Source: Paenibacillus gyeongsangnamensis (lineage in GTDB: Bacteria > Bacillota > Bacilli > Paenibacillales > NBRC-103111). From it: DNA of 64,000 nucleotides. Both the position numbers and the translations under genes were made by a program. Shown here in pieces: positions 8,243 through 17,805 of this stretch (positions are counted from its first letter, which is position 1; each line of letters begins with the position of its first letter). Where the stretch lies: the NCBI RefSeq assembly GCF_027533625.1, contig NZ_JAQAGZ010000009.1, positions 62,001 through 126,000 on the forward strand, read 5' to 3'. The notes below the pieces were generated by a model. The model was not told where the DNA came from and ran no database searches. It saw only the letters and a program-made list of their open reading frames with translations.

Positions 8243-10075
8243 ATGATCCAATATTATATGTTAAACAAAATGCTCATACATAAAAGCAGCGTACAACAGA
8301 AGATGCTTGTTTCTTTTCTTTTGCTTATCGTGTTTCCCCTAGGTTTTTTCGGGTATATCTCATTGGCGATATCCAAGCAAACGATAGAAGAACAAGCAAG
8401 CGCTTCTAATCTAAAGACGCTTAGTCTCATTTCGGAGAAGCTGAACATTATGGCATCCGACGTGTCGGCGATATCCAACATTTATTTTTCCAACGACGAC
8501 TTGCGCGTCATGCTTATGGGAAATTGGGGAACGGGAGCATACGAGGAAAGCGCCAAAAAACGTTTTTTAACAAAAATTATCATCAATTATAAGTATGCTT
8601 ATACCTGGCTCGAATATTATACATCCATCTTCGGATTGAACGGGTTCGAGCTGCATACGTTTTACGATGGCAGCAGGATCGGTATCGACTCGTTGACAAA
8701 GGAAAGCTGGTATGAAGAAGCTGTCCGGCAAAACGGAGGGATCGTCTGGGTATCGGATCCCTCGACCAAGCTGATTCCTACGGTGGACGAAGGACATTTT
8801 GTTTCGGCGATCCGGGTGCTGAAGGATTTCGAAAGCGGCAAGCTGCTTGGATTGCTCATGATAAACGTAAACGAAAGCTTCCTATACAAACAGTACGCTT
8901 ACACGGTTCAAGATTACGATCGTCTTTTCCTTGTGGACGGGAAGGGAACGATCATTTCGGCCCCCGACAAATCGTTAATTCATCAGAACATAGGCAATAC
9001 CGAATATTACAAGCAAATCTTGCGCAATGATAAGGGAAATTTCATATCCAAAATCGATAATAATAGGATGCTGGTAACCTATCATACCGTCGACAAAACG
9101 GGTTGGACGATTATTGCATTCACGTCGCTCGATAAGCTTTTAAACAATATCTATAAAGTCCAGTTTTTGAATTTGGTCGTGTTCGTCATCGTGCTGCTGC
9201 TCTCCGTTATCGTATCCTATTTCATTGCCATACGTCTTTCGGTACCGGTTAAACGACTTTATAACAGTATGAAAAAAGTGGAGATGGGCGATCTAAGCGA
9301 AAGATCGGATGTCAAGGGAGAAGACGAAATCGGTGAACTGGCTCAAAAATTTAACCGCATGGTGGCAAGAATCGAGGAATTGAGGGATCGGGTGTTATTG
9401 GAGCAAGAGATGAAGCGAAGATCCGAGCTGCAATCTTTGCAATCGCAAATCAACACTCATTTTCTTTACAATACGCTGGCATCTATCCGATATATGCTCT
9501 TAACGGAATCCGTGGAAAAGGTCGATTCCATCATTATTGCGCTTGTCAAATTGCTGAAAAAGACATTGACGGATGAAAGCGAGTACATCCCGATTGGTGA
9601 GGAAATTGAGAATTTGAAAAATTACGTTTACATTCAAACGGTTCGTCAGAACGGCAAGCTGCATGTTGCATTCGATATCGACGACCGAATTCTTCATTAC
9701 AAAACGTTAAAGCTTTTGTTTCAACCGATTGTGGAAAATGCCATTTTTCACGGAGTTGAACCGAAGGAGGGTTCCGGCTCCGTGATTGTGAAAGGCTGGA
9801 TGGAGGAAGGCGAAATCTGGTTTCGGATTACGGACGACGGCATCGGTATTGAAGGGGACGACGGTTCCGAAGAAGGGGAGATTACGTCTTCTGTTCTGGG
9901 ATTTGTCAACGGTCTCGGTTTACGCAATGTGGTTCACCGGATTTCCCTGCATTTCGGCGATCCTTACTGCGTCAAAATATATCGCCCCAAGCTCGGAGGT
10001 ACAACCGTTCTCTTAAGGCTGCCGGTATTTATGAAAGCGGAGGAGTTGAAGCGGAATGAACATCTTAGTCGTTGA
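8243..10075 (+). CDS. YesM-type sensor histidine kinase
   Basis: Membrane sensor for an extracellular carbohydrate signal, about 610 residues. The layout is: first helix near residues 20-45, a large extracellular Cache-like domain (about 50-300), second helix around FLNLVVFVIVLLLSVIVSYF, HAMP (VPVKRLYNSMKKVEMGDLSE), a LytS/YesM His-kinase motif QINTHFLYNTLASIRY, and HATPase with FQPIVENAIFHGVEP, DDGIGI and GLGLRNV. It overlaps the yesN-like gene by 20 bases, so the two form a pair. The genes downstream (ABC importer, sulfatases) suggest it detects the sulfated sugar they process. The start is unsure: ATGs at 8243, 8258 and 8270 are possible and only AAGGA precedes them. Confidence 0.92.
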   Translation: MIQYYMLNKMLIHKSSVQQKMLVSFLLLIVFPLGFFGYISLAISKQTIEEQASASNLKTLSLISEKLNIMASDVSAISNIYFSNDDLRVMLMGNWGTGAYEESAKKRFLTKIIINYKYAYTWLEYYTSIFGLNGFELHTFYDGSRIGIDSLTKESWYEEAVRQNGGIVWVSDPSTKLIPTVDEGHFVSAIRVLKDFESGKLLGLLMINVNESFLYKQYAYTVQDYDRLFLVDGKGTIISAPDKSLIHQNIGNTEYYKQILRNDKGNFISKIDNNRMLVTYHTVDKTGWTIIAFTSLDKLLNNIYKVQFLNLVVFVIVLLLSVIVSYFIAIRLSVPVKRLYNSMKKVEMGDLSERSDVKGEDEIGELAQKFNRMVARIEELRDRVLLEQEMKRRSELQSLQSQINTHFLYNTLASIRYMLLTESVEKVDSIIIALVKLLKKTLTDESEYIPIGEEIENLKNYVYIQTVRQNGKLHVAFDIDDRILHYKTLKLLFQPIVENAIFHGVEPKEGSGSVIVKGWMEEGEIWFRITDDGIGIEGDDGSEEGEITSSVLGFVNGLGLRNVVHRISLHFGDPYCVKIYRPKLGGTTVLLRLPVFMKAEELKRNEHLSR

Positions 10076-11693
10076 AGATGAAGAGCAAATCCGGAGATGG
10101 TTTGACCTTCTGATCCGCAAGACTAATGTCGATATGAGCATAGCGGGTGTTTGTGGAAATGGGCGGGAAGCGCTCGAAATATGCCGAAACCAACCCGTAG
10201 AGCTGGTCATTACCGACATCAAAATGCCAGTGATGGACGGACTCGAATTAATCAAACGACTGAAAACGGAATTTCCTTCTGTTCGGACTTTGATTTTAAG
10301 CTCTTACGGTGAGTTTCATTTTGCATCCGAAGCGCTGAAGCTGGGGGCAAGCGATTATATATTGAAGGCGGAAGTGACCGTGGAAGGACTGCGTGAAACA
10401 CTCCAGAAGGTCAAGTCCGAAATTGAACTGGAACGTAAGCGCAATCAGGAAATGTATTTGTTAAAAAGCGCTTTAAATGAGAACCAATATGCACTGAGAT
10501 CCATTTATTTTTCCGATTTGTTAAAAGGGCTTCCTTCAGCGGTTCAAGAATTTGAAAATAAAATGAATACGCTTCGCGTTCCCCTGAAGAAAGAGCATCT
10601 CACGATCATGATCGTGAGTATCGACGATTATCGAAATGCGCTGCAAACGTCCAAAATTCGAACAAAAGAGCTGCTGGATATGGCGGTCATCAATATCATT
10701 GACGAAACTTTGCAAAATGAAGCTGGCAACGGATGCGGCTTTCTCTACGATCGGAACCTTTACGTCGTTCTGGTCAATACGTACCGGATTGGTGACAAAT
10801 CCGTTCGGGAATCTACGCTGCAATATGCTCATCGGATATCCAACCATTTGAACGATTTTCTCGGGGTTTCCGCTTCCATCGGCATCAGCCTTCCGTACAA
10901 CGACCTATCGATGTTCGGCAAGCAATACGAGGAAGCGTATGAAGCGCTCAGCCAGAAGCAATTTTTCGGAAGACGCAGTATCGTCTGGTTTCAGGATGTC
11001 CACAATATGTATCTTAAAGTTAACGACATGGACCTTCACTCCATACTTTCCGGGCTTTCGCATTATCTCGAGCGGGGTGACTTCCGCCATGTGGAGATGT
11101 CGGTTTTGAACATTATAGATGAAATTGAAAAACATATGCATGTATCCGAGAAGGATGTCAAGACGCTGTCTTTGGAAATTGTGTTTTTGCTTCTTCAAAA
11201 AATTCGGGAATTGCAAGCGGGCATTAACGATGTCAAAGGGGTATTAGACGCCGGCCTTCCCCACGAGGAAGTGATGCAGCTAACCTCATTTTGGGAAGTA
11301 AAAAGCTGGTTGACGGGGAAAGTCTGTCAGTTGCTGGAGGCGATCGCCGCTTTGCGCCCGCTTTATAGCGAACCGATTCGAAAAGCTTGCGAGTTTATGT
11401 GCACCGCTTATGCCGAAGATATCTCGCTTCAGCAGGTTGCCGATCTGGTTCATCTTAATAAAACGTACTTGAGCGAGCTTTTCAAAAAAGAAACGGGTGT
11501 AAGCTTCAACGATTATTTGACGAAGGTCCGGATCGACAAATCCAAGGAGTTGATTTTGTCCGGAGGCAAGATAAGCACCTTGGCCGAACAAGTCGGTTAC
11601 CCGAACGGCAGCTACTTTACGAAAGTGTTCAAAAAAGTGATGGGGATGACGCCAATGGATTTTAAACAAGCAGGCGGCGGTACACAAAACTGA
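10056..11693 (+). CDS. YesN-type response regulator (receiver + AraC HTH)
   Basis: Cytoplasmic activator of 545 residues paired with the overlapping kinase. The receiver domain has phospho-acceptor Asp54 in VITDIKMPVMDG and Lys in DYILKAEVT. A long middle region of the YesN kind follows, with a degenerate GGDEF-like stretch around FLGVSASIGISLPYNDLS. The C-terminal 100 residues are two AraC helix-turn-helix units (ISLQQVADLVHLNKTYLSELF and the second ending GMTPMDFK). GGAGGAG lies just ahead of ATG 10056. Its likely target is the promoter ahead of the binding-protein gene that starts at 11933. That promoter has a TATAAT but no good -35, as expected for an activator-dependent promoter. Confidence 0.94.
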   Translation: MNILVVEDEEQIRRWFDLLIRKTNVDMSIAGVCGNGREALEICRNQPVELVITDIKMPVMDGLELIKRLKTEFPSVRTLILSSYGEFHFASEALKLGASDYILKAEVTVEGLRETLQKVKSEIELERKRNQEMYLLKSALNENQYALRSIYFSDLLKGLPSAVQEFENKMNTLRVPLKKEHLTIMIVSIDDYRNALQTSKIRTKELLDMAVINIIDETLQNEAGNGCGFLYDRNLYVVLVNTYRIGDKSVRESTLQYAHRISNHLNDFLGVSASIGISLPYNDLSMFGKQYEEAYEALSQKQFFGRRSIVWFQDVHNMYLKVNDMDLHSILSGLSHYLERGDFRHVEMSVLNIIDEIEKHMHVSEKDVKTLSLEIVFLLLQKIRELQAGINDVKGVLDAGLPHEEVMQLTSFWEVKSWLTGKVCQLLEAIAALRPLYSEPIRKACEFMCTAYAEDISLQQVADLVHLNKTYLSELFKKETGVSFNDYLTKVRIDKSKELILSGGKISTLAEQVGYPNGSYFTKVFKKVMGMTPMDFKQAGGGTQN

Positions 11694-11748
11694 TTATTGG
11701 TTAAAGCATTGACAATGTAAAAACAGGTTGAAAACAAACTTCCCTCTT

Positions 11749-11878
11749 CCCCAATTCCAAAGCTCTCCGCATAATTCGACTGATTTCCCCAATTTTGCAC
11801 ATAAGTCATCATTTTACGAAAAAATGAACAATTCTCCCGAATATTCGGAAAAATGGGGGAGAATGTTTCTCTTATAAT
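11749..11878 (+). promoter_or_regulatory. Activator-type promoter of sugar ABC/sulfatase operon
   Basis: TATAAT at 11873-11878 serves as -10, but the -35 position has no TTGACA-like sequence. Upstream lie two direct CCCCAATT motifs (11749-11756 and 11787-11794, 38 bp apart) and an inverted repeat ATTCTCCC/GGGAGAAT (11831-11864). The direct repeats are candidate sites for the YesN-like regulator. Binding is inferred from position only. Confidence 0.45.
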
Positions 11879-11932
11879 TAAAAATGTCAGCTATATTCCC
11901 GTTGTGGCTATCATGATTAAGGGTGTTGTGAA

Positions 11933-13249
11933 ATGAGCATATGGAAAAAAATAGCAACAGGCATGACAGTAGCAAGCCTGGCGTCCACTATGGCAGCGTG
12001 CAGCTTGGGCGGATTGCTTCCGGCAAAGGATTCCGGAACGGGAACAACATCTGTAGAAATTACGTTTGCCAATTGGATTTCCGCCGAGGACGCGACGAAG
12101 GAGGTTTACTCCGAATTAATTGCCGATTTTGAACAAAAGCATCCGAACATTAAGGTTAAACCGTTTGGCGTTCCATTCAACCGCTTTAAGAATGAAGTTC
12201 TGGCCAATTCGACCGGGGGAAATCCTCCCGATGTAATCATCGCCAATCAGAACTTTTCCGCAGCATTTGTCGGATCTAAGATGGCTGAGCCCCTCGAAGG
12301 CTTGCTTGGCCCGGATATTATAAACGATATTGTCGACCGGAGCAAAGCGGGGGTGACGTACGCCGGGAAAGTGATGGCCATGCCGTTGTCTCCTCATCCA
12401 TACGCGTTGTTTTGGAATAAAACGTTATTCAAGAAGGCCGGCTTGGATCCGGAAAAGCCGCCGAAAACTTGGGATGAAATGATCGCTATGGCCAAACAAA
12501 TCGCTGCTCTCGGCAAAGACGATAAAGGCAATTCGATCTATGGCATCGGCGAAAGCTCTGCAACGGATTTATTTACCGGTAATATGCTGCTTAGAACCGC
12601 ATTATCTTATGGAGCCAATTTTGTCGACGACAAGGGCAATGTCGTTTATGACCAGGGAACGGGCTTAAAAGATTCATTGGCTTATATGAAGGATATGATC
12701 AATAACAGGGTATCTCCGAAAGGAGCAGATGCCAAGGACCTCCGCGGCATGTTCGCAAACGGGACTTTGGGAATGGTCGTAGACGACGAGTTCGGCCGAA
12801 CCGTTTTCCGAACGACCAGCGGTAAAGGGGCATCGTTTGACCGGGAATGGGGCGTAACGCTAATGCCCATCGGCAAAACGGGACGAAGCGAAACGGTGTT
12901 TACCGAGCATCAGCTTATCATTTCACACGAAAGCAAACATAAAGAAGCCGCCGCGGGATTTGTCAAATACCTGGTTTCCAAGGACGCGATGCTTATTTAT
13001 CATCAAACGAACGGAATGATGTCAGCGCGTAAATCCATTGCGACTTTGCCGGAGATGAACGAGGACGATTACGCAAAAGTGTTTAACGAACAAATGAAAA
13101 CGGCATCCTTGCTCCCTGCGGCAAATCCGAAATTTGAAAACGCCATGAAGGAGTCTGCGGATATGATCGTTCTTATCACCGATGGCGGTAAGAGTCCGGA
13201 AGAAACGATCGCAACGGTAATGCCCAAAATTAAAGAAATGTATAAATAA
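11933..13249 (+). CDS. Sugar ABC transporter solute-binding lipoprotein (CUT1), copy A
   Basis: Extracellular receptor of a carbohydrate importer, 438 residues. It has a signal peptide with lipobox TMAACS (Cys23), then a type-1 extracellular solute-binding fold with EITFANWISAEDATKEVY, FEQKHPNIKVKPFGVPF, GGNPPDVIIANQ and FWNKTLFKKAGLDPEKPPKT. It is followed by its two permeases at 13283 and 14190. A second, closely similar receptor lies at 16461. No ATPase gene is present, so a shared MsmX/UgpC-type ATPase elsewhere is assumed, as is common for Firmicute CUT1 systems. The neighbouring sulfatases suggest a sulfated oligosaccharide ligand. Confidence 0.93.
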   Translation: MSIWKKIATGMTVASLASTMAACSLGGLLPAKDSGTGTTSVEITFANWISAEDATKEVYSELIADFEQKHPNIKVKPFGVPFNRFKNEVLANSTGGNPPDVIIANQNFSAAFVGSKMAEPLEGLLGPDIINDIVDRSKAGVTYAGKVMAMPLSPHPYALFWNKTLFKKAGLDPEKPPKTWDEMIAMAKQIAALGKDDKGNSIYGIGESSATDLFTGNMLLRTALSYGANFVDDKGNVVYDQGTGLKDSLAYMKDMINNRVSPKGADAKDLRGMFANGTLGMVVDDEFGRTVFRTTSGKGASFDREWGVTLMPIGKTGRSETVFTEHQLIISHESKHKEAAAGFVKYLVSKDAMLIYHQTNGMMSARKSIATLPEMNEDDYAKVFNEQMKTASLLPAANPKFENAMKESADMIVLITDGGKSPEETIATVMPKIKEMYK

Positions 13250-13282
13250 CATTTAAAAAGTTAAACGGATGGAGTGAGCATT

Positions 13283-14173
13283 TTGCCAACCAGGCTGACA
13301 CGTCAACAACGCAATGTAATTTTTGCAGTTCTTTTGCTGTTACCGGCTATTTGCCTTATGTCCTTAACGATCATCAGTCCGCTGTTTAAATCGATTTACA
13401 TGAGCTTTACCGATTACTCGCTGATGTCCGCCACGTACAAGTGGAACAACCTGGACAATTACATCACCATTCTGAAATCGCCGGATTTTTATCATTCTTT
13501 GAGAATCACTTTGCTTTATGTCGTCAATGCGGTTCTCATCGATCTGCTGATCGGCTTGAGCTTGGCTTTGATATTGAACCGAAGCATCAAATTCCGGGGC
13601 TTCTTTCGAAGCATCGTGATGATTCCCTGGGCGATCCCGACCATTGTTACAGCGCTTATTTTTATGTGGATTTACCAGCCCGATTACGGGGTATTGAACT
13701 ATGCGCTCAATCATTTGGGGATTGTTCATGAAAAAATCAATTGGCTGCACAGTATCAATTGGGCGCTCTTCGCCATTGTCGTTGTGGCCGTCTTCCGGCA
13801 AACGCCGCTCGTCTCCGTCATGCTGTTGGCGGGTTTGCAAAATATTCCGGGGAGCTTATACGAAGCGGCCAAGATCGACGGAGCCAGCGGATGGCGCATG
13901 TTCACTAACGTGACGCTCCCGCTCTTGAAGCCGGTCATTACGAGTGTATCGCTCATTATGGTCGTCAACAACTTTCAGATGTTTACCTTATTTTTTACGC
14001 TAACCGGCGGGGGGCCGGCCAATGCGACTTCATCGCTTGCCATCCTGACCTATGAAACGGCATTTTCAAAGTATGAACTGGGTAAGGGCTCTGCGATCGG
14101 TGTCATTTGGCTTGTGCTTCTGTTCAGCTTCTCCATAATCTATACCCGTATCATGAATAGAAACACGGATTAA
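13283..14173 (+). CDS. Sugar ABC transporter permease, MalF/UgpA type
   Basis: Inner-membrane permease of about 296 residues with six hydrophobic helices, an N-terminal FAVLLLLPAICLMSLTI segment and the ATPase-contact EAA loop EAAKIDGASGWRMFTNVTLP at about residue 195. I favour the TTG at 13283, because GGAG lies eight bases before it. The GTG at 13274, nine bases earlier, sits too close to that site. It forms a heterodimer with the next gene (16 bases away) and works with the binding proteins on either side of the first sulfatase. Confidence 0.92.
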   Translation: MPTRLTRQQRNVIFAVLLLLPAICLMSLTIISPLFKSIYMSFTDYSLMSATYKWNNLDNYITILKSPDFYHSLRITLLYVVNAVLIDLLIGLSLALILNRSIKFRGFFRSIVMIPWAIPTIVTALIFMWIYQPDYGVLNYALNHLGIVHEKINWLHSINWALFAIVVVAVFRQTPLVSVMLLAGLQNIPGSLYEAAKIDGASGWRMFTNVTLPLLKPVITSVSLIMVVNNFQMFTLFFTLTGGGPANATSSLAILTYETAFSKYELGKGSAIGVIWLVLLFSFSIIYTRIMNRNTD

Positions 14174-14189
14174 TAGGAGGTGATATCAG

Positions 14190-15035
14190 ATGAGTCTTTT
14201 TAAACAGGTTTTTATTAAAAAAGAGGGGCTAACCTATGTCTTGCTTTTTGCGCTTCTGTTCTTTTTCATGTTTCCCGTTTACTGGATTATCGTCACATCG
14301 CTGCACACCAACAGCGAATTGATGCAGCTGCCCCCGAAATGGTGGCCCGTCCATATTTCGTTGGCCAGCTATATCAGCATATTGAGTTCTTCTGTTTTTC
14401 TTACCTTTTATAAAAATACGTTGTTCGTTGCCCTTGGAGCTACCGTATTGTGCATTTTCGTCTCCATATTTGCAGGGTATGCATTGTCGCGGTTTCGTTT
14501 CAAGGGCAGCAATCTGATTACGTTAGTATTTTTGTCTGCACAAATGTTTCCGACGGTAACGTTAGTCATCGGTTTATACTCGCAATATCGAGCTCTCCAT
14601 TTGCTCAATACGTTGTATGTGCTGATTCTGGCTACGACGACGACAGCCCTGCCGTTCAGCATTATGCTGATGAGGACGTTTTTTAACGGCATTTCGCGGG
14701 AGTTGGAGGAGGCAGCGGAGATAGACGGCGCCTCGCGTTTTAAAACGCTGTTTTCGATCATTGTCCCGCTGTCCAAGCCTGGCATTATGGCGATCGCCAT
14801 TTATACATTTCTTATCGCTTGGGACGATTTCCTGTTCGGCCTAACGTTGGTCAGCGATATAAGCAAAAGAACGCTCAGTCCCGGCTTGTCTCTCACCTAT
14901 TTAGGCGAGTTTTCGTACAACTGGTCGGGAGCTACCGCTGCCGCTGCAACTGCGACTTTTCCGCTTTTGATTGCGTTTATGTTCCTGCAGCGATATATGG
15001 TGGAGGGTTTGACGGCCGGAGGGGTGAAGGAATAA
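14190..15035 (+). CDS. Sugar ABC transporter permease, MalG/UgpE type
   Basis: Second permease subunit, 281 residues, preceded by a near-perfect AGGAGGTGAT site. It has six helices. The first is LTYVLLFALLFFFMFPVYWI, and the EAA loop EAAEIDGASRFKTLFSIIVP contacts the cytoplasmic ATPase. A LIAWDDFLFGL motif typical of MalG-like permeases is present near residue 210. It sits between the MalF-type permease and the first sulfatase, with only 24 bases to the latter, so transport and desulfation are in one operon. Confidence 0.93.
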   Translation: MSLFKQVFIKKEGLTYVLLFALLFFFMFPVYWIIVTSLHTNSELMQLPPKWWPVHISLASYISILSSSVFLTFYKNTLFVALGATVLCIFVSIFAGYALSRFRFKGSNLITLVFLSAQMFPTVTLVIGLYSQYRALHLLNTLYVLILATTTTALPFSIMLMRTFFNGISRELEEAAEIDGASRFKTLFSIIVPLSKPGIMAIAIYTFLIAWDDFLFGLTLVSDISKRTLSPGLSLTYLGEFSYNWSGATAAAATATFPLLIAFMFLQRYMVEGLTAGGVKE

Positions 15036-15059
15036 TATTCGAGATAAGGAGGAAATAAG

Positions 15060-16415
15060 ATGGAAAAAGATCATCAAAAGCGCCCCAACGTTATTGTTTT
15101 TTTCACGGATCAGCAGCGTTGGGATACGTCGGGTTTGCACGGGAATCCGCTGCGGTTGATGCCAAATTTTGATCGAATGGCATTGCAGGGAACTCATCTC
15201 ACTCATTCATTTACATGCCAACCGGTCTGTGGTCCGGCGCGATCCTGTTTGCAAACCGGTAAATACGCCACAACTACAGGCTGTTTCGTCAACGGCATCC
15301 ATTTGCCGGAACAGTCGAAGACGTTGGCGCATTATTTCCGGGAGGCGGGTTATCAAACGGGATATATCGGCAAATGGCATCTTGCGAAAGAAGAACCGGT
15401 AACTGAACCGCGCCGCGGAGGATATGAATATTGGCTGGCCTCCGACGTTCTGGAGTTTACGTCCGATGCTTACAATACTGTGATGTACAATAATGAAAAC
15501 GAGCCGGTCAAGCTTCCCGGTTACAGAGTCGACGCGATTACGGATGCCGCGATCCGTTATATCGACGGTCATCAAGAGGAACCGTTTTATTTGTTCCTTT
15601 CGTATCTCGAACCACATCATCAAAACCACCTTGATGACTACCCGGCGCCGGATGGATACCGGGAGATGTATACGGGCGCATGGCTTCCGCCGGATTTGGC
15701 GGCGATGGGGGGATCGGCCCATCAGCATATCGCCGGATATTATGGGATGGTAAAACGGTTGGATGAAGCGCTCGGGCGGCTGCTGGATAGCTTAAAGTCG
15801 CTTCATCTGGATTCGAATACGATTGTGCTCTTTACTTCTGATCACGGATGCCATTTCAAAACGCGAAACGCCGAATATAAGCGCTCCGTACACGACGCCT
15901 CCCTTCGAGTGCCTACCGCCATTACGGGGCCGGGCTTTTTCGGAGGACGCCAGCTTAAAGAGCTGGTCAGCCTGATCGATTTGCCGCCTACGCTGTTGGA
16001 GGCGGCCGGCATACCTGTACCCGCGGATATGCAGGGACGATCGGTCTTACAGCTGCTGCAAGGTGAGACGGTTTCATGGCCGGAGGAAGTGTTTGTACAA
16101 ATCAGCGAGTCGGAGGTAGGCCGCGCCGTGCGCACCCGCCGATGGAAGTATGGGGTAACCGCTCCGGAAAAGAATCCATTTCTTGACGCAGGCTCCAGCA
16201 GTTATGAGGAGACCTACTTATATGATCTGCAAGCGGATCCTTATGAGCTTACTAATTTAATCGGACTGGAGTCACATCGTGTTGTTGCGGATGTGATGAA
16301 GGAACGGCTTAGAATCCGGATGAAGGAAGCGGGAGAAGCGGTGCCGAATATTATTTCTGCCCCAGCGAGGCCAGGCGGTCAACGCCGCGTGACCCAACAG
16401 GAAGAGTTGGCTTAA
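15060..16415 (+). CDS. Sulfatase, Cys-type (family S1)
   Basis: Hydrolase that removes sulfate esters, probably from imported sugars. It is 451 residues long with no signal peptide, so cytoplasmic. AAGGAGG precedes ATG 15060. Visible motifs are the metal site FFTDQQRW, the formylglycine consensus C57-G-P-A-R61 (CxPxR, Cys to be oxidised to formylglycine), GYIGKWHLA, FTSDHGCHFKTRNAEYKRS and a C-terminal YDLQADPYELTNLI strand. Activity needs a formylglycine-generating enzyme or an anSME radical-SAM maturase. None is in this window. It sits directly after the importer genes. The protein is a paralogue of the sulfatase at 17806, but the two are divergent and may act on different positions of the sugar. 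Confidence 0.94.
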   Translation: MEKDHQKRPNVIVFFTDQQRWDTSGLHGNPLRLMPNFDRMALQGTHLTHSFTCQPVCGPARSCLQTGKYATTTGCFVNGIHLPEQSKTLAHYFREAGYQTGYIGKWHLAKEEPVTEPRRGGYEYWLASDVLEFTSDAYNTVMYNNENEPVKLPGYRVDAITDAAIRYIDGHQEEPFYLFLSYLEPHHQNHLDDYPAPDGYREMYTGAWLPPDLAAMGGSAHQHIAGYYGMVKRLDEALGRLLDSLKSLHLDSNTIVLFTSDHGCHFKTRNAEYKRSVHDASLRVPTAITGPGFFGGRQLKELVSLIDLPPTLLEAAGIPVPADMQGRSVLQLLQGETVSWPEEVFVQISESEVGRAVRTRRWKYGVTAPEKNPFLDAGSSSYEETYLYDLQADPYELTNLIGLESHRVVADVMKERLRIRMKEAGEAVPNIISAPARPGGQRRVTQQEELA

Positions 16416-16460
16416 ATTCAATAATAATAGCAATTTTAAATGAATTTGGGGGAAAAATAT

Positions 16461-17777
16461 ATGAAAATGACAAAAAAACCGTTTATGTTGGCAGCTTTTG
16501 CAGCATTAGTCACGACGCTTGCCGCATGTTCCGGAGGAACCGGAACAAATACCGCGTCCAGCAGTGCAAAAGGTTCGGGCGTGGTTGAAATCACATTTAC
16601 TAACTGGCTTTCGGTAGAGGATGCGACCAAAAATATATTTACGAATCTCGTGACCGAATTCGAAAAGGAAAATCCCAATATTAAGATCAAATCCGTCGGC
16701 ATTCCGTTCAATCAATTTAAAGACCAGGTGCTAGTTATGTCGATGGGAGGTAATGCCCCCGACGTTATGCAGTCCAATCAGAATTACACTTCGGCTTTTG
16801 CAGGCGCCGGGATTGCCGAGCCGCTCGATTCCCTGCTGGGTCCAGATATTGTGGGCGACATCATAGAGGGAAGCAAACAAGGCGTTACATACAACGGCAA
16901 GCTGATGGCGATGCCTTGGACCCCGCATCCGAATTCCTTCTTCTGGAACAAAACTTTGTTTAAAAAAGCCGGTTTGGACCCCGAGCAGCCGCCGAAAACG
17001 TATGCGGAGATGCTGGAAATGGCAAAAAAAATCACCGCTCTTAAGACGGATGAACAGGGCAAGCCGATCTATGGTTTGGGCTTAAGTTCTTCTTCGAGCT
17101 CCAATACGGGAAACTTTTTGCTTAGCCATGTCATGTCTTTCGGCGGCAAATTTGTCGATGATAAAGGTGCTGTTGTGTTCGATCAAGGCTCCGCGCTTAA
17201 AGATACGCTCGATATGTACCGGACGCTGATTTCCAGCAATGTATCTCCAAAGGGCGGGGATATCAAAGACTTGCGGGCGCTGTTCGGAAACGGAACTTTG
17301 GGGATGACGATCGACGGGGACTTTGCCAGAAACATATTCCGGGATGCCAGCGGCAAAGGCGAAGCGTTCGACAAAGAATGGGGCGTCACTGTAATTCCCG
17401 TTAATAAGACAGGAAAAAGTGAAACCATATTTACGGAGCACCAATTGCTGATTTCCAAAGATTCAAAGCAAAAAGAAGCTGCGGCAACATTCGTAAAGTG
17501 GCTTGTTTCTAAAGATGCAATGACCATGTATCACAAATCCAACGGTGTTTTGTCCGCCCGGAAATCGATTGCAGCTTTGCCTGAAATGAACGAAGATCAA
17601 TACGCAAAGACTTTTAACGAACAAATGAAAACGGCTTCCGCACTGCCGACTGCAAATCCGAAGTTCGATAATGCCATGAAAGAATCGACCTCTATGATAC
17701 AATTGGTTACCGACGGCAATGGTGTAGATGATGTGATCAGCAAGGTCATGCCGAAAATCAAAGATATGTATAAGTAA
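16461..17777 (+). CDS. Sugar ABC transporter solute-binding lipoprotein (CUT1), copy B
   Basis: Second receptor of the operon, 438 residues from ATG 16461, which has GGGGGA eight bases upstream. The ATG at 16440 would add seven residues that include the ribosome binding site itself. Lipobox TLAACS (Cys23). It aligns along its whole length with copy A at 11933: EITFTNWLSVEDATKN, GIPFNQFKDQVL, FWNKTLFKKAGLDPEQPPKT and the same C-terminal KPKIK-like end. The two clearly arose by duplication, but many binding-cleft positions differ. Two receptors sharing one permease pair would widen substrate range, for example sulfated and desulfated forms. The gene lies between the two sulfatases. Confidence 0.93.
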   Translation: MKMTKKPFMLAAFAALVTTLAACSGGTGTNTASSSAKGSGVVEITFTNWLSVEDATKNIFTNLVTEFEKENPNIKIKSVGIPFNQFKDQVLVMSMGGNAPDVMQSNQNYTSAFAGAGIAEPLDSLLGPDIVGDIIEGSKQGVTYNGKLMAMPWTPHPNSFFWNKTLFKKAGLDPEQPPKTYAEMLEMAKKITALKTDEQGKPIYGLGLSSSSSSNTGNFLLSHVMSFGGKFVDDKGAVVFDQGSALKDTLDMYRTLISSNVSPKGGDIKDLRALFGNGTLGMTIDGDFARNIFRDASGKGEAFDKEWGVTVIPVNKTGKSETIFTEHQLLISKDSKQKEAAATFVKWLVSKDAMTMYHKSNGVLSARKSIAALPEMNEDQYAKTFNEQMKTASALPTANPKFDNAMKESTSMIQLVTDGNGVDDVISKVMPKIKDMYK

Positions 17778-17805
17778 GGGTGTTAGAAGTGAAAGGAGTC
17801 GCAGG

